DNA from: Anaerolineales bacterium UBA2395
GTDB lineage: Bacteria > Chloroflexota > Anaerolineae > Anaerolineales > Villigracilaceae
Assembly (NCBI GenBank): GCA_002343775.1
Contig: DDSH01000001.1
Coordinates: 241,236 to 305,235, forward strand
Direction: 5' to 3'
Length of the DNA: 64,000 nt
The position numbers and the translations under genes were made by a program. Positions 44,152 through 52,425 of this stretch are shown here, in pieces. The notes below the pieces were generated by a model, which did not search any database, was not told the origin of the DNA, and saw nothing but the letters and a program-made list of their open reading frames with translations. Numbering within the stretch: position 1 is the stretch's first letter; every line of letters starts with the position of its first letter.

Positions 44152-45177
44152 TTAGAACAACGCCTTGTTCGCGTTGACCCAATCAAACAACATCTGCACC
44201 CCTTCGTCTACGCCGACTTTTGGTTCCCAGCCAAGTTCCTTTTTAGCTTTGGATACATCGGCATAGAACACGCGCTGGTCGCCGGGACGCCAATCGCCGC
44301 GCGCGGGATTCAACGTCTTGCCGAGCATCTTTTCGAGTTTGGGGGCGAACTCTGCCCAAATGGACATCACGTTCACCGGTCCGCCGCCGAGGTTGTAGAC
44401 CTGACCTTTGGCAATGTCAATTTTTTCGACAGCCAGATCATAGGCATTGATCAGATCGTTCACGTGCAAAATGTCGCGCACTTGTTTGCCGTCGCCGTAG
44501 ATGGTCATGGGGCGTCCCATGACAGCAGCAATGATGAACCATGCCACCCAGCCCTGATCTTCGATGCCAAACTGGCGCGGACCATAAATGCACGACTGGC
44601 GAAAGACCACGGTCGGCAGGTTGTAAATGCGCGCGTAATCGCGGACGTATTGGTCGCCCGTGCCTTTCGAACAGCCATACGGCGAGTGGAAATCGAGCGG
44701 CTGCGTTTCAGGACAGCCATTCACCAGATCCTTGTAGCGCCAGCGCGTCGGCTCCTCGAACAGTTCCACCTCTTCCATGCCGCCATACACTTTGTTGGTG
44801 GATGCATAAATAACAATGGGATTGCGTCCCGATAAACGCGCCGCTTCCATGACGTTGAACGTACCGAGCGCATTGGATTCAAAATCATCGCGTGGATTCG
44901 TGACCGATGTAGTGACCGCCACCTGTCCCGCCAGATGCGCGATCACATCAGACGTTTTGGCTGCTTCTGTTATTCTGTCAGCGTCGCGCACATCCGCAAC
45001 GATCAGGTCGAAGGCGTTTTCCCCGAACTCATTCTTCAGCCACTCGATATTTCGTTTGGTACGCGACAGGTTATCGTAGATGGTGACCTTCTCCCCACGT
45101 GCAAGCAGGCGATGGACGTAGTTGGAACCGATAAACCCGGCGCCGCCTGTGACAAGATAGTGTTTTTTTGTATCCAA
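44152..45177 (-). CDS. NAD-dependent sugar epimerase, CDP-paratose 2-epimerase (tyvelose) type
   Basis: A 341-residue short-chain dehydrogenase-like epimerase. The NAD motif is VTGGAGFIGSNYVHRL and the catalytic pair is in SPYGCSK (Tyr-x3-Lys). The long segment from VVFRQSCIYGPRQFG to EDQGWVAWFI, and the STNKVYGGMEE motif, are typical of CDP-paratose 2-epimerases (TyvE). The reaction would be CDP-paratose to CDP-tyvelose, a 3,6-dideoxyhexose of surface glycans. Genes for upstream steps (RfbF/G/H/S-like) are absent here, so another substrate is possible. It starts one base after the flippase-like stop. Confidence 0.78.
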   Translation of the reverse strand: MDTKKHYLVTGGAGFIGSNYVHRLLARGEKVTIYDNLSRTKRNIEWLKNEFGENAFDLIVADVRDADRITEAAKTSDVIAHLAGQVAVTTSVTNPRDDFESNALGTFNVMEAARLSGRNPIVIYASTNKVYGGMEEVELFEEPTRWRYKDLVNGCPETQPLDFHSPYGCSKGTGDQYVRDYARIYNLPTVVFRQSCIYGPRQFGIEDQGWVAWFIIAAVMGRPMTIYGDGKQVRDILHVNDLINAYDLAVEKIDIAKGQVYNLGGGPVNVMSIWAEFAPKLEKMLGKTLNPARGDWRPGDQRVFYADVSKAKKELGWEPKVGVDEGVQMLFDWVNANKALF

Positions 45178-45178
45178 T

Positions 45179-46186
45179 TCAACTCTCCGATGTTTCTGTT
45201 TGTTCCTTGTTCCTTAAATTCATAAGTTGACGGTAGACGCCCGAAAGGGTCTGCCCTTCGCGCATCAAGCCGATGGTACCAAGTACACCACTGTTGAGGT
45301 AATTATACAAGCGTGCCGTTAGGGCTACCGCCAGCGATGTGGACTGGTCGCCGGTGAAGAGCGCCAGTGACGCGCTGACCGCGCCTTCGAACGTTCCCAC
45401 TGCGCCAGGCAGGGCGGGAATCGCGCCGCCGAACGCCGCCGCGCCAAGCACAAACAACATCCAATGGAATTCCGCCTGCGGGAAGAACGCCAGCGTAATA
45501 ATGTAATATGCCACCAACGCCACGAACCAGTTGAGCGCCATCAGGAACAGGAAACGCAGAAACAACCAGCCATCTGTGATCACCGCAAGCCCGTTCAGGA
45601 AGGATTCGAGGAAACTACCGCCAAATCGTTGCAGGGGCGTCCATCGCGCGCTGAGTTTATGGAACGCACCCAACGCCCACTGACGGTTTCGAGCGAGTAC
45701 ATACATCATCGCCAACCCCACGATCATCACCCCGCCAATGATGTACCCGATACGTTCCGAGCCTTGCGACTCGGTCACATAGGTCAAACCCATCAGCAAG
45801 AGCGCGGCGGAAAAGACCAAATCCACCACGCGCTCGATGACGATGGTCGGCAGAATTTCGCTGAACGCCAAACCTGACTTGCGGCTGAGGAGAAAGGCAC
45901 GTCCCAGTTCCCCGAGGCGGAAAGGGAGAAAGTTATTCAACAAATAGCCTTCGCTGGTGGCGAAGAGCACATCCACATACCTGGGCTTGTCGCGCATCAG
46001 CGTCTGCCAGACCTTTGCGCGAATCATCATCCACACGAAGGAGAAAACAGCCGACCCCGCCAGGATCGCGTAATTGGCGTTTTTGATGGAATTCCACATG
46101 GTTTGGAAATCCACAAAATATAGAATGGCGGCAATGAGAATGATGCTGACCAACGCGCCAGGGAGGATTCGTTTAATATCTTTCAT
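45179..46186 (-). CDS. flippase-like integral membrane protein (UPF0104/LPG_synthase_TM)
   Basis: A 335-residue protein with about eight helices, of the YbhN/AglD-like family. The motif EGYLLNNFLPFRLGELGRAFLLSRKSG (about 95-120) and ALPGAVGTFEGAVSASLALF (about 255) are family features. Members are associated with lipid flipping or lipid-linked sugar transfer. The start at 46186 (MKDIKRILPGALVS) is chosen because an upstream in-frame reading runs through a repeat (46190-46262) and into lepA. First gene of the operon with the epimerase, MscS, GT4 and methyltransferase genes. Confidence 0.8.
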   Translation of the reverse strand: MKDIKRILPGALVSIILIAAILYFVDFQTMWNSIKNANYAILAGSAVFSFVWMMIRAKVWQTLMRDKPRYVDVLFATSEGYLLNNFLPFRLGELGRAFLLSRKSGLAFSEILPTIVIERVVDLVFSAALLLMGLTYVTESQGSERIGYIIGGVMIVGLAMMYVLARNRQWALGAFHKLSARWTPLQRFGGSFLESFLNGLAVITDGWLFLRFLFLMALNWFVALVAYYIITLAFFPQAEFHWMLFVLGAAAFGGAIPALPGAVGTFEGAVSASLALFTGDQSTSLAVALTARLYNYLNSGVLGTIGLMREGQTLSGVYRQLMNLRNKEQTETSES

Positions 46187-46189
46187 AGT

Positions 46190-46262
46190 TTCACCACGGA
46201 GACCACAGAACACACAGAAGCCTCTTGTCTTTCTCGGCGATCTCCGTGTCTTCTGTGGTGAA
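46190..46262. repeat. inverted-repeat element between lepA and the flippase-like gene
   Basis: TTCACCAC (46190-46197) and GTGGTGAA (46255-46262) bound the element. Internal CACAGA and CTCCGTG segments pair imperfectly. Its left end resembles the element upstream of cmk (28930-28982). The reading frame of the flippase-like gene is open through it, which explains the false N-terminal extension. Confidence 0.6.
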
Positions 46263-46266
46263 TACG

Positions 46267-48066
46267 CTATTCGTCTTCCAATTTCAGGACCGCCATGAAG
46301 GCATCCTGTGGAATTTCCACATTTCCCACCATCTTCAAACGCTTCTTGCCGCGCTTTTGTTTTTCGAGCAGTTTCTTCTTGCGCGAGATGTCGCCGCCGT
46401 AACACTTGGCAAGCACGTCCTTGCGCGTGGCTTTGACGTTGGCGCGGCTGATGACCCGTCCGCCGGAAGCGGCTTGGATGGCGACATCGTACAACTGGCG
46501 GGGAATCAGATCCTTGAGTTTGGTGATGAGGCGCTGACCTTTGTGATACGCATCCTTCTCATGGACGATGGCTGCCAGCGCATCGACGGTGTCGCCATTG
46601 ACAAGGATCTCCAGTTTTTGCAGTTTATCCGGGCGGTATTCGAGGAATTGATAATCCAGCGAGGCGTAGCCTTTGGTGCGCGACTTGAGGTGGTCGAAAA
46701 AGTCCACGATGATCTCGGAAAGTGGAATCTCAAAATCCAACTGGACGCGGTGCGGGGCGGGGTGCTCCTGCTGTTTGAAGATGCCGCGCCGCTTGGTCAC
46801 CAAATCCATGATGGGACCGTAGTAATCGGTGGGCGTGATGATCTCGATGTTCATCCACGGTTCGCGGACTTCGACGATCTTGCCCGGGTCGGGTAATTCG
46901 GCAGGCGAATCCACTTTGACGACTTCGTTCGTGTTTGTCAGCACTTCGTATTCCACCGAGGGGGCGGTGAAAAGCACATCAAGCAGATATTCGCGTTCGA
47001 TGCGTTCCTGAATGATCTCCATGTGGAACAAGCCAAGGAACCCGGCACGGAAGCCAAAGCCCAAGGCTTGCGAGGTCTCAGGTTGATAGGTCAATGATGC
47101 ATCGTTGAGTTGCAGTTTTTCCAACGCTTCACGCAACTCGGTGTAGTCGTCCGCTTCGACGGGATAGATGCCTGCGAAGACCATCGGCTTGGGCAGGAAG
47201 TACCCAGGCAGAGGCTCGGCTGCGGGAGCCGAGGCAAGCGTCATTGTGTCACCGACGCGGCACTCGTGGACGGTTTTGAATCCAGTGGCAACATACCCAA
47301 CTTCGCCGGAACCGATGCGATCCACGGGTTTCATACCCGGCGCAAAAATACCGATCTCCACCGGACGCAGGTCGGTATTGGTGGAGAACATGCGCAGCGT
47401 ATCGTTCGATTTGATCATGCCTTCGAACACGCGGATATAAGCGACAACGCCTTTATAAGAATCGTAATGTGCGTCGAAGACGAGCGCGCGCAAGGGCGCT
47501 TCGTCCGCATCTTTAGGGGCGGGAACGCGTTTCACGATGGCTTCGAGGATCGCCTCCACGTTGACGCCTTCCTTGGCGGAAACGCGCAAAACCGCATCGG
47601 GATCGACCCCGAGCAGCGAGCCGACATCTTCAGCCACCTCGTCGGGACGGGCAGAGGGGAGGTCAATTTTATTGATAACGGGGACAATTTCGAGGTCCGC
47701 TTCGAGCGCCTGGTAGAGGTTTGCAAGTGTCTGCGCTTCAATGCCCTGCGTGGCATCCACCACCAAAATCGCGCCTTCGCAGGCTTTGAGCGCGCGGCTG
47801 ACCTCGTAGCCGAAGTCCACATGACCGGGCGTATCGATCAGGTTTAATTCGTATTGTTGGTTGTCTTTCGCCGTGTAGTTCATGCGCACAGCCGACGCCT
47901 TGATGGTGACGCCTTTTTCGCGTTCAAGGTCCATCGAGTCGAGCGCCTGCTCGGTCATGTCACGCTCCGAGACGGTCCCGGTCAATTGCAGGAGACGGTC
48001 TGCCAGCGTGGATTTGCCGTGGTCGACATGGGCGATGATACAGAAGTTTCGGATATGGTCTGTCAT
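46267..48066 (-). CDS. lepA: elongation factor 4 (LepA)
   Basis: A 599-residue ribosome-associated GTPase. G1 is IIAHVDHGKSTLADRLL, G3 DTPGHVDFGYEV, G4 NKIDLP. Its LepA-specific C-terminal domain is recognisable (LLEKQKRGKKRLKMVGNVEIP). Length and motifs match family norms. LepA helps ribosomes recover from stalled or mis-translocated states and in initiation-complex assembly. A TATACT (plus 48079-48084) lies so close to the ATG that the leader would be a few bases. The downstream flippase-like gene is separated by a repeat element. Confidence 0.96.
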   Translation of the reverse strand: MTDHIRNFCIIAHVDHGKSTLADRLLQLTGTVSERDMTEQALDSMDLEREKGVTIKASAVRMNYTAKDNQQYELNLIDTPGHVDFGYEVSRALKACEGAILVVDATQGIEAQTLANLYQALEADLEIVPVINKIDLPSARPDEVAEDVGSLLGVDPDAVLRVSAKEGVNVEAILEAIVKRVPAPKDADEAPLRALVFDAHYDSYKGVVAYIRVFEGMIKSNDTLRMFSTNTDLRPVEIGIFAPGMKPVDRIGSGEVGYVATGFKTVHECRVGDTMTLASAPAAEPLPGYFLPKPMVFAGIYPVEADDYTELREALEKLQLNDASLTYQPETSQALGFGFRAGFLGLFHMEIIQERIEREYLLDVLFTAPSVEYEVLTNTNEVVKVDSPAELPDPGKIVEVREPWMNIEIITPTDYYGPIMDLVTKRRGIFKQQEHPAPHRVQLDFEIPLSEIIVDFFDHLKSRTKGYASLDYQFLEYRPDKLQKLEILVNGDTVDALAAIVHEKDAYHKGQRLITKLKDLIPRQLYDVAIQAASGGRVISRANVKATRKDVLAKCYGGDISRKKKLLEKQKRGKKRLKMVGNVEIPQDAFMAVLKLEDE

Positions 48067-48159
48067 AGTAGCGAGCGAAGTATACCCGATTCTATGAGGA
48101 GGAAATTGTATTTAGAATGAGGGAGTGCTAGAATGAAAAAGTGGGTTCAAGGAGCGAAA

Positions 48160-49071
48160 ATGCAACAACCATCAGATTCAAGTAAAAAGACGGTCATTTA
48201 TACCGCCTGGGTATTTCTTCTTTTGGCATCCACCATTCCCATGATCGTGCTGCAGGAGGTCTTTCACCAGCCTGTATCCGGGGATTTGCGTTCTGGAATG
48301 GCTGCCATCGTATTACTCATCGGTCTTGCGCTGACCTATGCATGGAGCGCTGTTCGTCCGCTGCGTCCTTTCTTCATTTTATTCCTCCTGCTTGCAGGCG
48401 CGGAATGGTTCGTATTTACAAAAATAGACCAGCTGCCTTTCTATCAGGCATGGCTGAAAAACCCCTCATTTAATATCTTCATGCTGGCGGAACAGTCGCT
48501 GAGATTAATGGTCACGCTTGTCATGATCGGCGTATTGTTTATTTTGAAGAAGAGACGCGAATCTTTCTTCCTCGCCAAAGGAGATACAAGCGCGCGGCTT
48601 GAACCTGTGAAATGGCTCGGCATCAAGGAAGGCGAACGTTGGAACAAGACGGGCTGGGTGCTTGCCATTTTCATCAGCCTTGGCACGCTGACCTTCCTTG
48701 TGCTGGCAGGTCGCCCGCCGCTGGATATTGCAATAAAAGCGATGCCATTCCTGCCCGCAATCCTGCTTGCGGCAGCCTTGAATGCTTTCAACGAAGAAAT
48801 GACCTATAAAGCTTCCTTCCTCGCGGTCTTGGAGGAACCATTGGGCAGCCATCAATCTCTTTGGCTGATGGCTGCATACTTTGGGCTGGGTCATTATTAC
48901 GGCGTGCCGTACGGGATCATTGGCGTGCTCATGGCGGGATTCCTCGGCTGGCTGCTGGGAAAATCCATGTTGGAGACGCGCGGATTGTGGTGGGCATGGT
49001 TCATCCACTTTTTACAGGATGTGATGATCTTCGCGTTCCTCGCCATCGGCTCGATCACACCCGGCGGTTGA
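48160..49071 (+). CDS. CPBP-family intramembrane metalloprotease
   Basis: A 303-residue protein with about eight helices. The Abi/CPBP motifs are AFNEEMTYKASFL (EExxx, with Lys where Arg is usual), AAYFGLGHYYG (FxxxH) and WFIHFLQDVMIF (HxxxD). CPBP proteases cleave membrane anchors or act in peptide maturation and stress. The start at 48160 is supported by SD AAGGAG 5 bases upstream; the ATG at 48133 has none. A very strong terminator follows. Confidence 0.83.
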   Translation: MQQPSDSSKKTVIYTAWVFLLLASTIPMIVLQEVFHQPVSGDLRSGMAAIVLLIGLALTYAWSAVRPLRPFFILFLLLAGAEWFVFTKIDQLPFYQAWLKNPSFNIFMLAEQSLRLMVTLVMIGVLFILKKRRESFFLAKGDTSARLEPVKWLGIKEGERWNKTGWVLAIFISLGTLTFLVLAGRPPLDIAIKAMPFLPAILLAAALNAFNEEMTYKASFLAVLEEPLGSHQSLWLMAAYFGLGHYYGVPYGIIGVLMAGFLGWLLGKSMLETRGLWWAWFIHFLQDVMIFAFLAIGSITPGG

Positions 49072-49104
49072 TTCGCAATCTGATAGCATCCCGCCCCAGA
49101 AACC

Positions 49105-49149
49105 AAGGAAGCGCAGAGGGAAATTCCCTCTGCGCTTCCTTCTTGTTTC
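49105..49149 (+). terminator. very strong terminator after the CPBP gene
   Basis: AAGGAAGCGCAGAGGGAA (49105-49122) and TTCCCTCTGCGCTTCCTT (49124-49141) are perfect 18-base inverse copies with a single base between, followed by TCTTGTTT. The stem can form on both strands but the T-rich tail favours the plus strand. Confidence 0.8.
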
Positions 49150-49236
49150 ATCTGAATCCTGCAAAAACAGTTCCAGCCTACGGTGGCAAAATCTCCAAGA
49201 GAGGATAAAATTTATACAATCTATTGGAAAACATAC

Positions 49237-49956
49237 ATGGAAAACAATACATTTCGATACAATTTCTTTCTCTCGTTATTTGTATTCGGCGTCGTCTGTG
49301 GGTTGACGTTGATTGTCCTCTCCACCTGGGCAGACCTCGAAGCCGCCTATTATGGATTTGCCCGTCGAGCCGGGTCAGGCTTGAGAGGCTTGAGCTGCCC
49401 CGTTCTGATGACCCGTGATGAAGTCAACACCATCACTTTGAAAGTGACCAACCCCACCGACCGCAAACTTTCTCCTGCGATCCGCATGGAAATCAGTTCC
49501 CCTGCCATGGCATTCCTGTATTCGGATTATGTCGAGCTGCAGGCTGGAGAAAGCACCGTCAAGGAATGGGAGATCGGTCCTGAAAATGTGGACTTGAAAC
49601 GCTTCATCTTTGCGAAGGTGCTGGTCTATGCTTCGTACCCGGTGCCAGACCGGGAGAACACCTGCGGCGTCTTCATCGTTGACCTGCCCGGAAGAGGCGC
49701 GGTCATCGCCTGGGCGATGGTGCTGTTCAGTCTGCTTGGGATGGGAGCCGGTTTGTATGGTTTGAGTCAGGTTAAGGACGAGGAGCGAAGCGGCGCGGAC
49801 CTCGCACGCCAGCTCTCCTTTCTCGCGGTCGTCGTCATCCTGGGCTTGATCACCGTCTATCTGGGCATGTGGATCCAAGGCATTCTGGTGCTGGTGATCG
49901 CCCTTCTCTTCTCGGTCATCGCCTCCGGCTTGGTGGTCAACCGCAACAAGGGATAG
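49237..49956 (+). CDS. membrane protein with extracytoplasmic beta-domain, unknown
   Basis: A 239-residue protein from the ATG at 49237 (MENNTFRYNFFLSLFVFG); the in-frame ATG at 49183 lies in non-coding-looking sequence. Residues 8-30 form one membrane helix. Residues about 48-150 form a soluble beta-rich region with the Ig/CARDB-like phrase VNTITLKVTNPTDRKLSPAIRMEI. Three helices follow (about 162-184, 196-212, 213-235). It may be a surface-exposed protein of the cell envelope. No family was recognised. A terminator separates it from the converging acetyltransferase. Confidence 0.68.
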   Translation: MENNTFRYNFFLSLFVFGVVCGLTLIVLSTWADLEAAYYGFARRAGSGLRGLSCPVLMTRDEVNTITLKVTNPTDRKLSPAIRMEISSPAMAFLYSDYVELQAGESTVKEWEIGPENVDLKRFIFAKVLVYASYPVPDRENTCGVFIVDLPGRGAVIAWAMVLFSLLGMGAGLYGLSQVKDEERSGADLARQLSFLAVVVILGLITVYLGMWIQGILVLVIALLFSVIASGLVVNRNKG

Positions 49957-49971
49957 GAATATCTCAGGCAT

Positions 49972-49999
49972 AAGAGGCTGACGATAATGTCAGCCTCTT
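49972..49999. terminator. bidirectional terminator
   Basis: AAGAGGCTGAC (49972-49982) pairs perfectly with GTCAGCCTCTT (49989-49999), loop GATAAT. It lies between the converging membrane-protein and acetyltransferase genes and touches the latter's stop codon. Confidence 0.7.
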
Positions 50000-50556
50000 T
50001 AATGTCTCACAATGGCGTACATTTCCAGATCGCTGGGTACACCCTTCCATACTTGATACTTTCGCAACAGACCCTCGAACTGCATTCCAGATTTGATGAG
50101 GACCTTGGATGATGCTTTATTTTCAGGAAGGACCACCGCCTCAATCCGAACCAGATTCAGAGTCCCGAACCCATACCTTATCAACGCTGTAGCCGCTTCG
50201 GTGGCGAGTCCCTGTCCCCAGTATTTGCGCGCAATGGTATATCCCATCTCGGCGCGGCGGTCTTCCTTGGAAATGAAGCCGAAGTTGGTGATGCCGATCA
50301 ACTTTTTGTCGGCGCGATGTTCGATGCCCCACGCGCGGAAATGTCCCTGCTCGTAGCGGGCGATGTAACCACTCAAATCCTCGCGTGCCTCATCCAAAGA
50401 CTGATAGCGATCCCATGGGGTGTATTGGTCGATCTCCGGGTCAGAGGCGTACTCGTACAGATCGTCGAGGTCGGAAGAATTTAGGTCACGCAGAATCAGG
50501 CGCGAGGTGGAAAGAACCGGGAAGTCGGGGAAGCGGGGTGAAGGTTCCATTCTCAT
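49999..50556 (-). CDS. RimJ/RimL-type GNAT acetyltransferase
   Basis: A 185-residue GNAT. The N-terminal strand LSTSRLILRDLNSSDLDDLYEY, the acetyl-CoA segment AEMGYTIARKYWGQGLATEAATALIRYGF, and ENKASSKVLIKSGMQFEGLLR are typical of the RimJ/RimL branch that acetylates protein N-termini or small amines. It is transcribed alone. Either of two ATGs (50556 or 50550) could start it; the difference is two residues. Confidence 0.87.
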   Translation of the reverse strand: MRMEPSPRFPDFPVLSTSRLILRDLNSSDLDDLYEYASDPEIDQYTPWDRYQSLDEAREDLSGYIARYEQGHFRAWGIEHRADKKLIGITNFGFISKEDRRAEMGYTIARKYWGQGLATEAATALIRYGFGTLNLVRIEAVVLPENKASSKVLIKSGMQFEGLLRKYQVWKGVPSDLEMYAIVRH

Positions 50557-50659
50557 ATTATAGATTTACCCAAAAGAAAAAGCCCCAGGACATAAGTACC
50601 CATCCTCAGGCACAACACCATGTTAACAAAAAAACAATTTTAAGGGGAGATTATTTATA

Positions 50660-50680
50660 ATGATAACAAGCATTTCTTAA
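50660..50680 (+). other. six-codon reading frame over the putative sigma-gene -10 box
   Basis: ATGATAACAAGCATTTCTTAA (50660-50680) begins with GGGGAG upstream and shares GGAGATTA...ATGATAACA with the SRPBCC gene start at 51548. A TATAAT (50656-50661) overlaps the ATG, so the real feature may be the promoter and not a leader peptide. Confidence 0.25.
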
Positions 50681-50692
50681 TAAGGACAACCG

Positions 50693-51493
50693 ATGACCAT
50701 AGATGATCTGACAAATCAATTTACAGAGTTCCAAGCAGAATTGAAATCGTACCTCCTGCGCCTGACCGCCAGCATTCAGGATGCTGAAGACATTATTCAA
50801 GAGACCTACCTGAAATCCCATGAAAAGATCGGCTCGTTTCGTGGTGAGTCAACGCTGAAGACATGGGTCTTTAGCATAGCATCCAACCTCGCCAGAGACC
50901 TGCTACGCGCTAAAAAACGATGGCCTGAAAATGTGACCGATATTTGCAAAGATGCTGCGCTGAGCGATCATGACTTTTTTGCAGAAGCCATGCACATCCG
51001 GAAAACCTCTACACAGGGGAATTTCGAGATCAAAGAACATATAGCGCTTTGCTTTACCTGCGTTTCCAAATCCCTGCCGCTTGAACAACAAGTTGCCCTG
51101 CTGCTTAAAGAAGTCTATGGTTTCAAAGTGCAGGAGGTCGCCGTCATTATGGGGCAAAGCGAGGCAATGGTGAAATACTATCTACACATCAGTCGTGGAC
51201 GGATGATCGAAGTCTTCGACCATCGTTGTGCCCTGATCAACAAGCAGGGTATCTGCCATCAATGCACAGAATTGAACGGCATTTTCAACCCGAAACAAAA
51301 AGCGCAAGAGGAACTGGTCAAACTGGAGATGGTGCGTGATGCAGAGGATAAAAACAAGGAAGAATTATTCAACCTGCGCATGAAAATCCTTCAGGAGATT
51401 GATCCATTTGACTCTGGCGCAGCGGAATTACAGTTGCACCATTTGGAACACAATCGCAAGGTCATGGAAAAGCACCTAGGAGAAATCGGGTGA
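50693..51493 (+). CDS. ECF-type sigma factor with cysteine-rich C-terminal extension
   Basis: A 266-residue RNA polymerase sigma factor. Region 2 covers about 10-75 (DAEDIIQETYLKSHEKIGSFRGESTLKTWVFSIASNLARD). Region 4 covers about 115-175 (SLPLEQQVALLLKEVYGFKVQEVAVIMGQSEAMVKYYLHISRGRM). Beyond it is an extension of about 90 residues with KQGICHQCTELNG. Cysteines occur as C120-x2-C123, C179 and C188-x2-C191, which could bind zinc or a redox cofactor. No anti-sigma factor is adjacent, so this extension may carry the control. It precedes an SRPBCC gene by 54 bases, suggesting one module. Confidence 0.85.
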   Translation: MTIDDLTNQFTEFQAELKSYLLRLTASIQDAEDIIQETYLKSHEKIGSFRGESTLKTWVFSIASNLARDLLRAKKRWPENVTDICKDAALSDHDFFAEAMHIRKTSTQGNFEIKEHIALCFTCVSKSLPLEQQVALLLKEVYGFKVQEVAVIMGQSEAMVKYYLHISRGRMIEVFDHRCALINKQGICHQCTELNGIFNPKQKAQEELVKLEMVRDAEDKNKEELFNLRMKILQEIDPFDSGAAELQLHHLEHNRKVMEKHLGEIG

Positions 51494-51547
51494 AATCCTA
51501 TCGTTTTTCTTCGTCCGTTCGTCTAAATAAGGAAAAGGAGATTAACA

Positions 51548-52012
51548 ATGATAACAGGACCGAACGGAAAAGCAGTAACTAGAAAGGCAGCCTTTAGTCG
51601 TGAAACTGGCGTGAGTGTGAACATCGAGGCAGATGCTTCCATCATCTGGGCATTACTTACGAACGCAACCGATTTTCCCCGTTGGAATTCGACCGTGATC
51701 TCCATCTCAGGTAGGATCCAAAGCGGCGAAATCATTGAATTGAGATCCACCCTGGACGAGAAACGTACCTTTAAGTTGAAAATCAAGGAATTCGTGCCAA
51801 ACCAGCGCCTGGTGTGGGGCGACCCGATGGGAAGCCGTGTGTACATCTTGGAAAAAGCCGGGAAGGGCACCCAGTTCACAATGTCTGAAAAGATCGACGG
51901 TCCTCTTTTCCCTTTGTTTGCCAGTATGATCCCCTCCTTTGATGAGTCTTTTGAGAAATTTGCAGCAGACCTCAAGAAGGAAGCCGAGACTATTCAACGT
52001 TCCAAAAATTAA
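51548..52012 (+). CDS. SRPBCC/polyketide-cyclase-like protein
   Basis: A 154-residue START-like fold protein: VSVNIEADASIIWALLTNATDFPRWNSTVISISGRIQSGEII, then FVPNQRLVWGDPM and a last long helix FDESFEKFAADLKKEAE. Such proteins bind hydrophobic ligands. A SD AAGGAGA is 5 bases before ATG. It follows a sigma factor with a built-in extension and precedes an unknown 133-residue protein, spaced 11 bases. It could be the output of the sigma-controlled module. Confidence 0.83.
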   Translation: MITGPNGKAVTRKAAFSRETGVSVNIEADASIIWALLTNATDFPRWNSTVISISGRIQSGEIIELRSTLDEKRTFKLKIKEFVPNQRLVWGDPMGSRVYILEKAGKGTQFTMSEKIDGPLFPLFASMIPSFDESFEKFAADLKKEAETIQRSKN

Positions 52013-52023
52013 GGGAGGCAGCC

Positions 52024-52425
52024 ATGGAAAAACGAACGAAAGACAACCCATGGAAGTTAAAGACTCCGCCGCAGACCTCAGACTATGAAATGTACATTGA
52101 TGAAAAAGACGGGCGCGAGATCATCGTATGTGTGGTCGGCACAACCGTACTGCACTATGACTATCGCTGTTTAAGAGACCTGCATGCCATGTTGAAAGAA
52201 CACGGCGATTGGATGGAACTGGGCAGCAAGGATGAAAAACAGGAAGCCGCGGAAGGTACTGTGGAATATTGGGCACGCTCGCCTCAAAACCCGATCGGCG
52301 GCTGGTATGGGTTGAAGAAAGGCTTTCGCGGCCGCTTTGGTATGTACATTCCGCCGTTGATGGAATCCTTGGGGTTGGCAGAGGTGGAACACAACGCACG
52401 CAACAACCGCATGCGGGCAAAGTAA
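52024..52425 (+). CDS. conserved-looking hypothetical protein
   Basis: A 133-residue soluble protein with SD GGGAGG and ATG 11 bases after the SRPBCC stop. Features: YEMYIDEKDGREIIVCVVGTT (strands), LRDLHAMLKEHGDWMELGSKDEKQEA and GTVEYWARSPQNPIGGWYGLKKGFRGRFGMYIPPLMESLGL. The conserved-looking Trp, Gly and Asp residues suggest a small enzyme or binding fold. No family was recognised. A terminator follows. Confidence 0.65.
   Translation: MEKRTKDNPWKLKTPPQTSDYEMYIDEKDGREIIVCVVGTTVLHYDYRCLRDLHAMLKEHGDWMELGSKDEKQEAAEGTVEYWARSPQNPIGGWYGLKKGFRGRFGMYIPPLMESLGLAEVEHNARNNRMRAK

Noticed and set aside
46187..46405. N-terminal extension of the flippase-like protein from a GTG at 46405
   Set aside because: It would overlap lepA by 139 bases and translate an inverted repeat; the ATG at 46186 starts a normal membrane-protein N-terminus.
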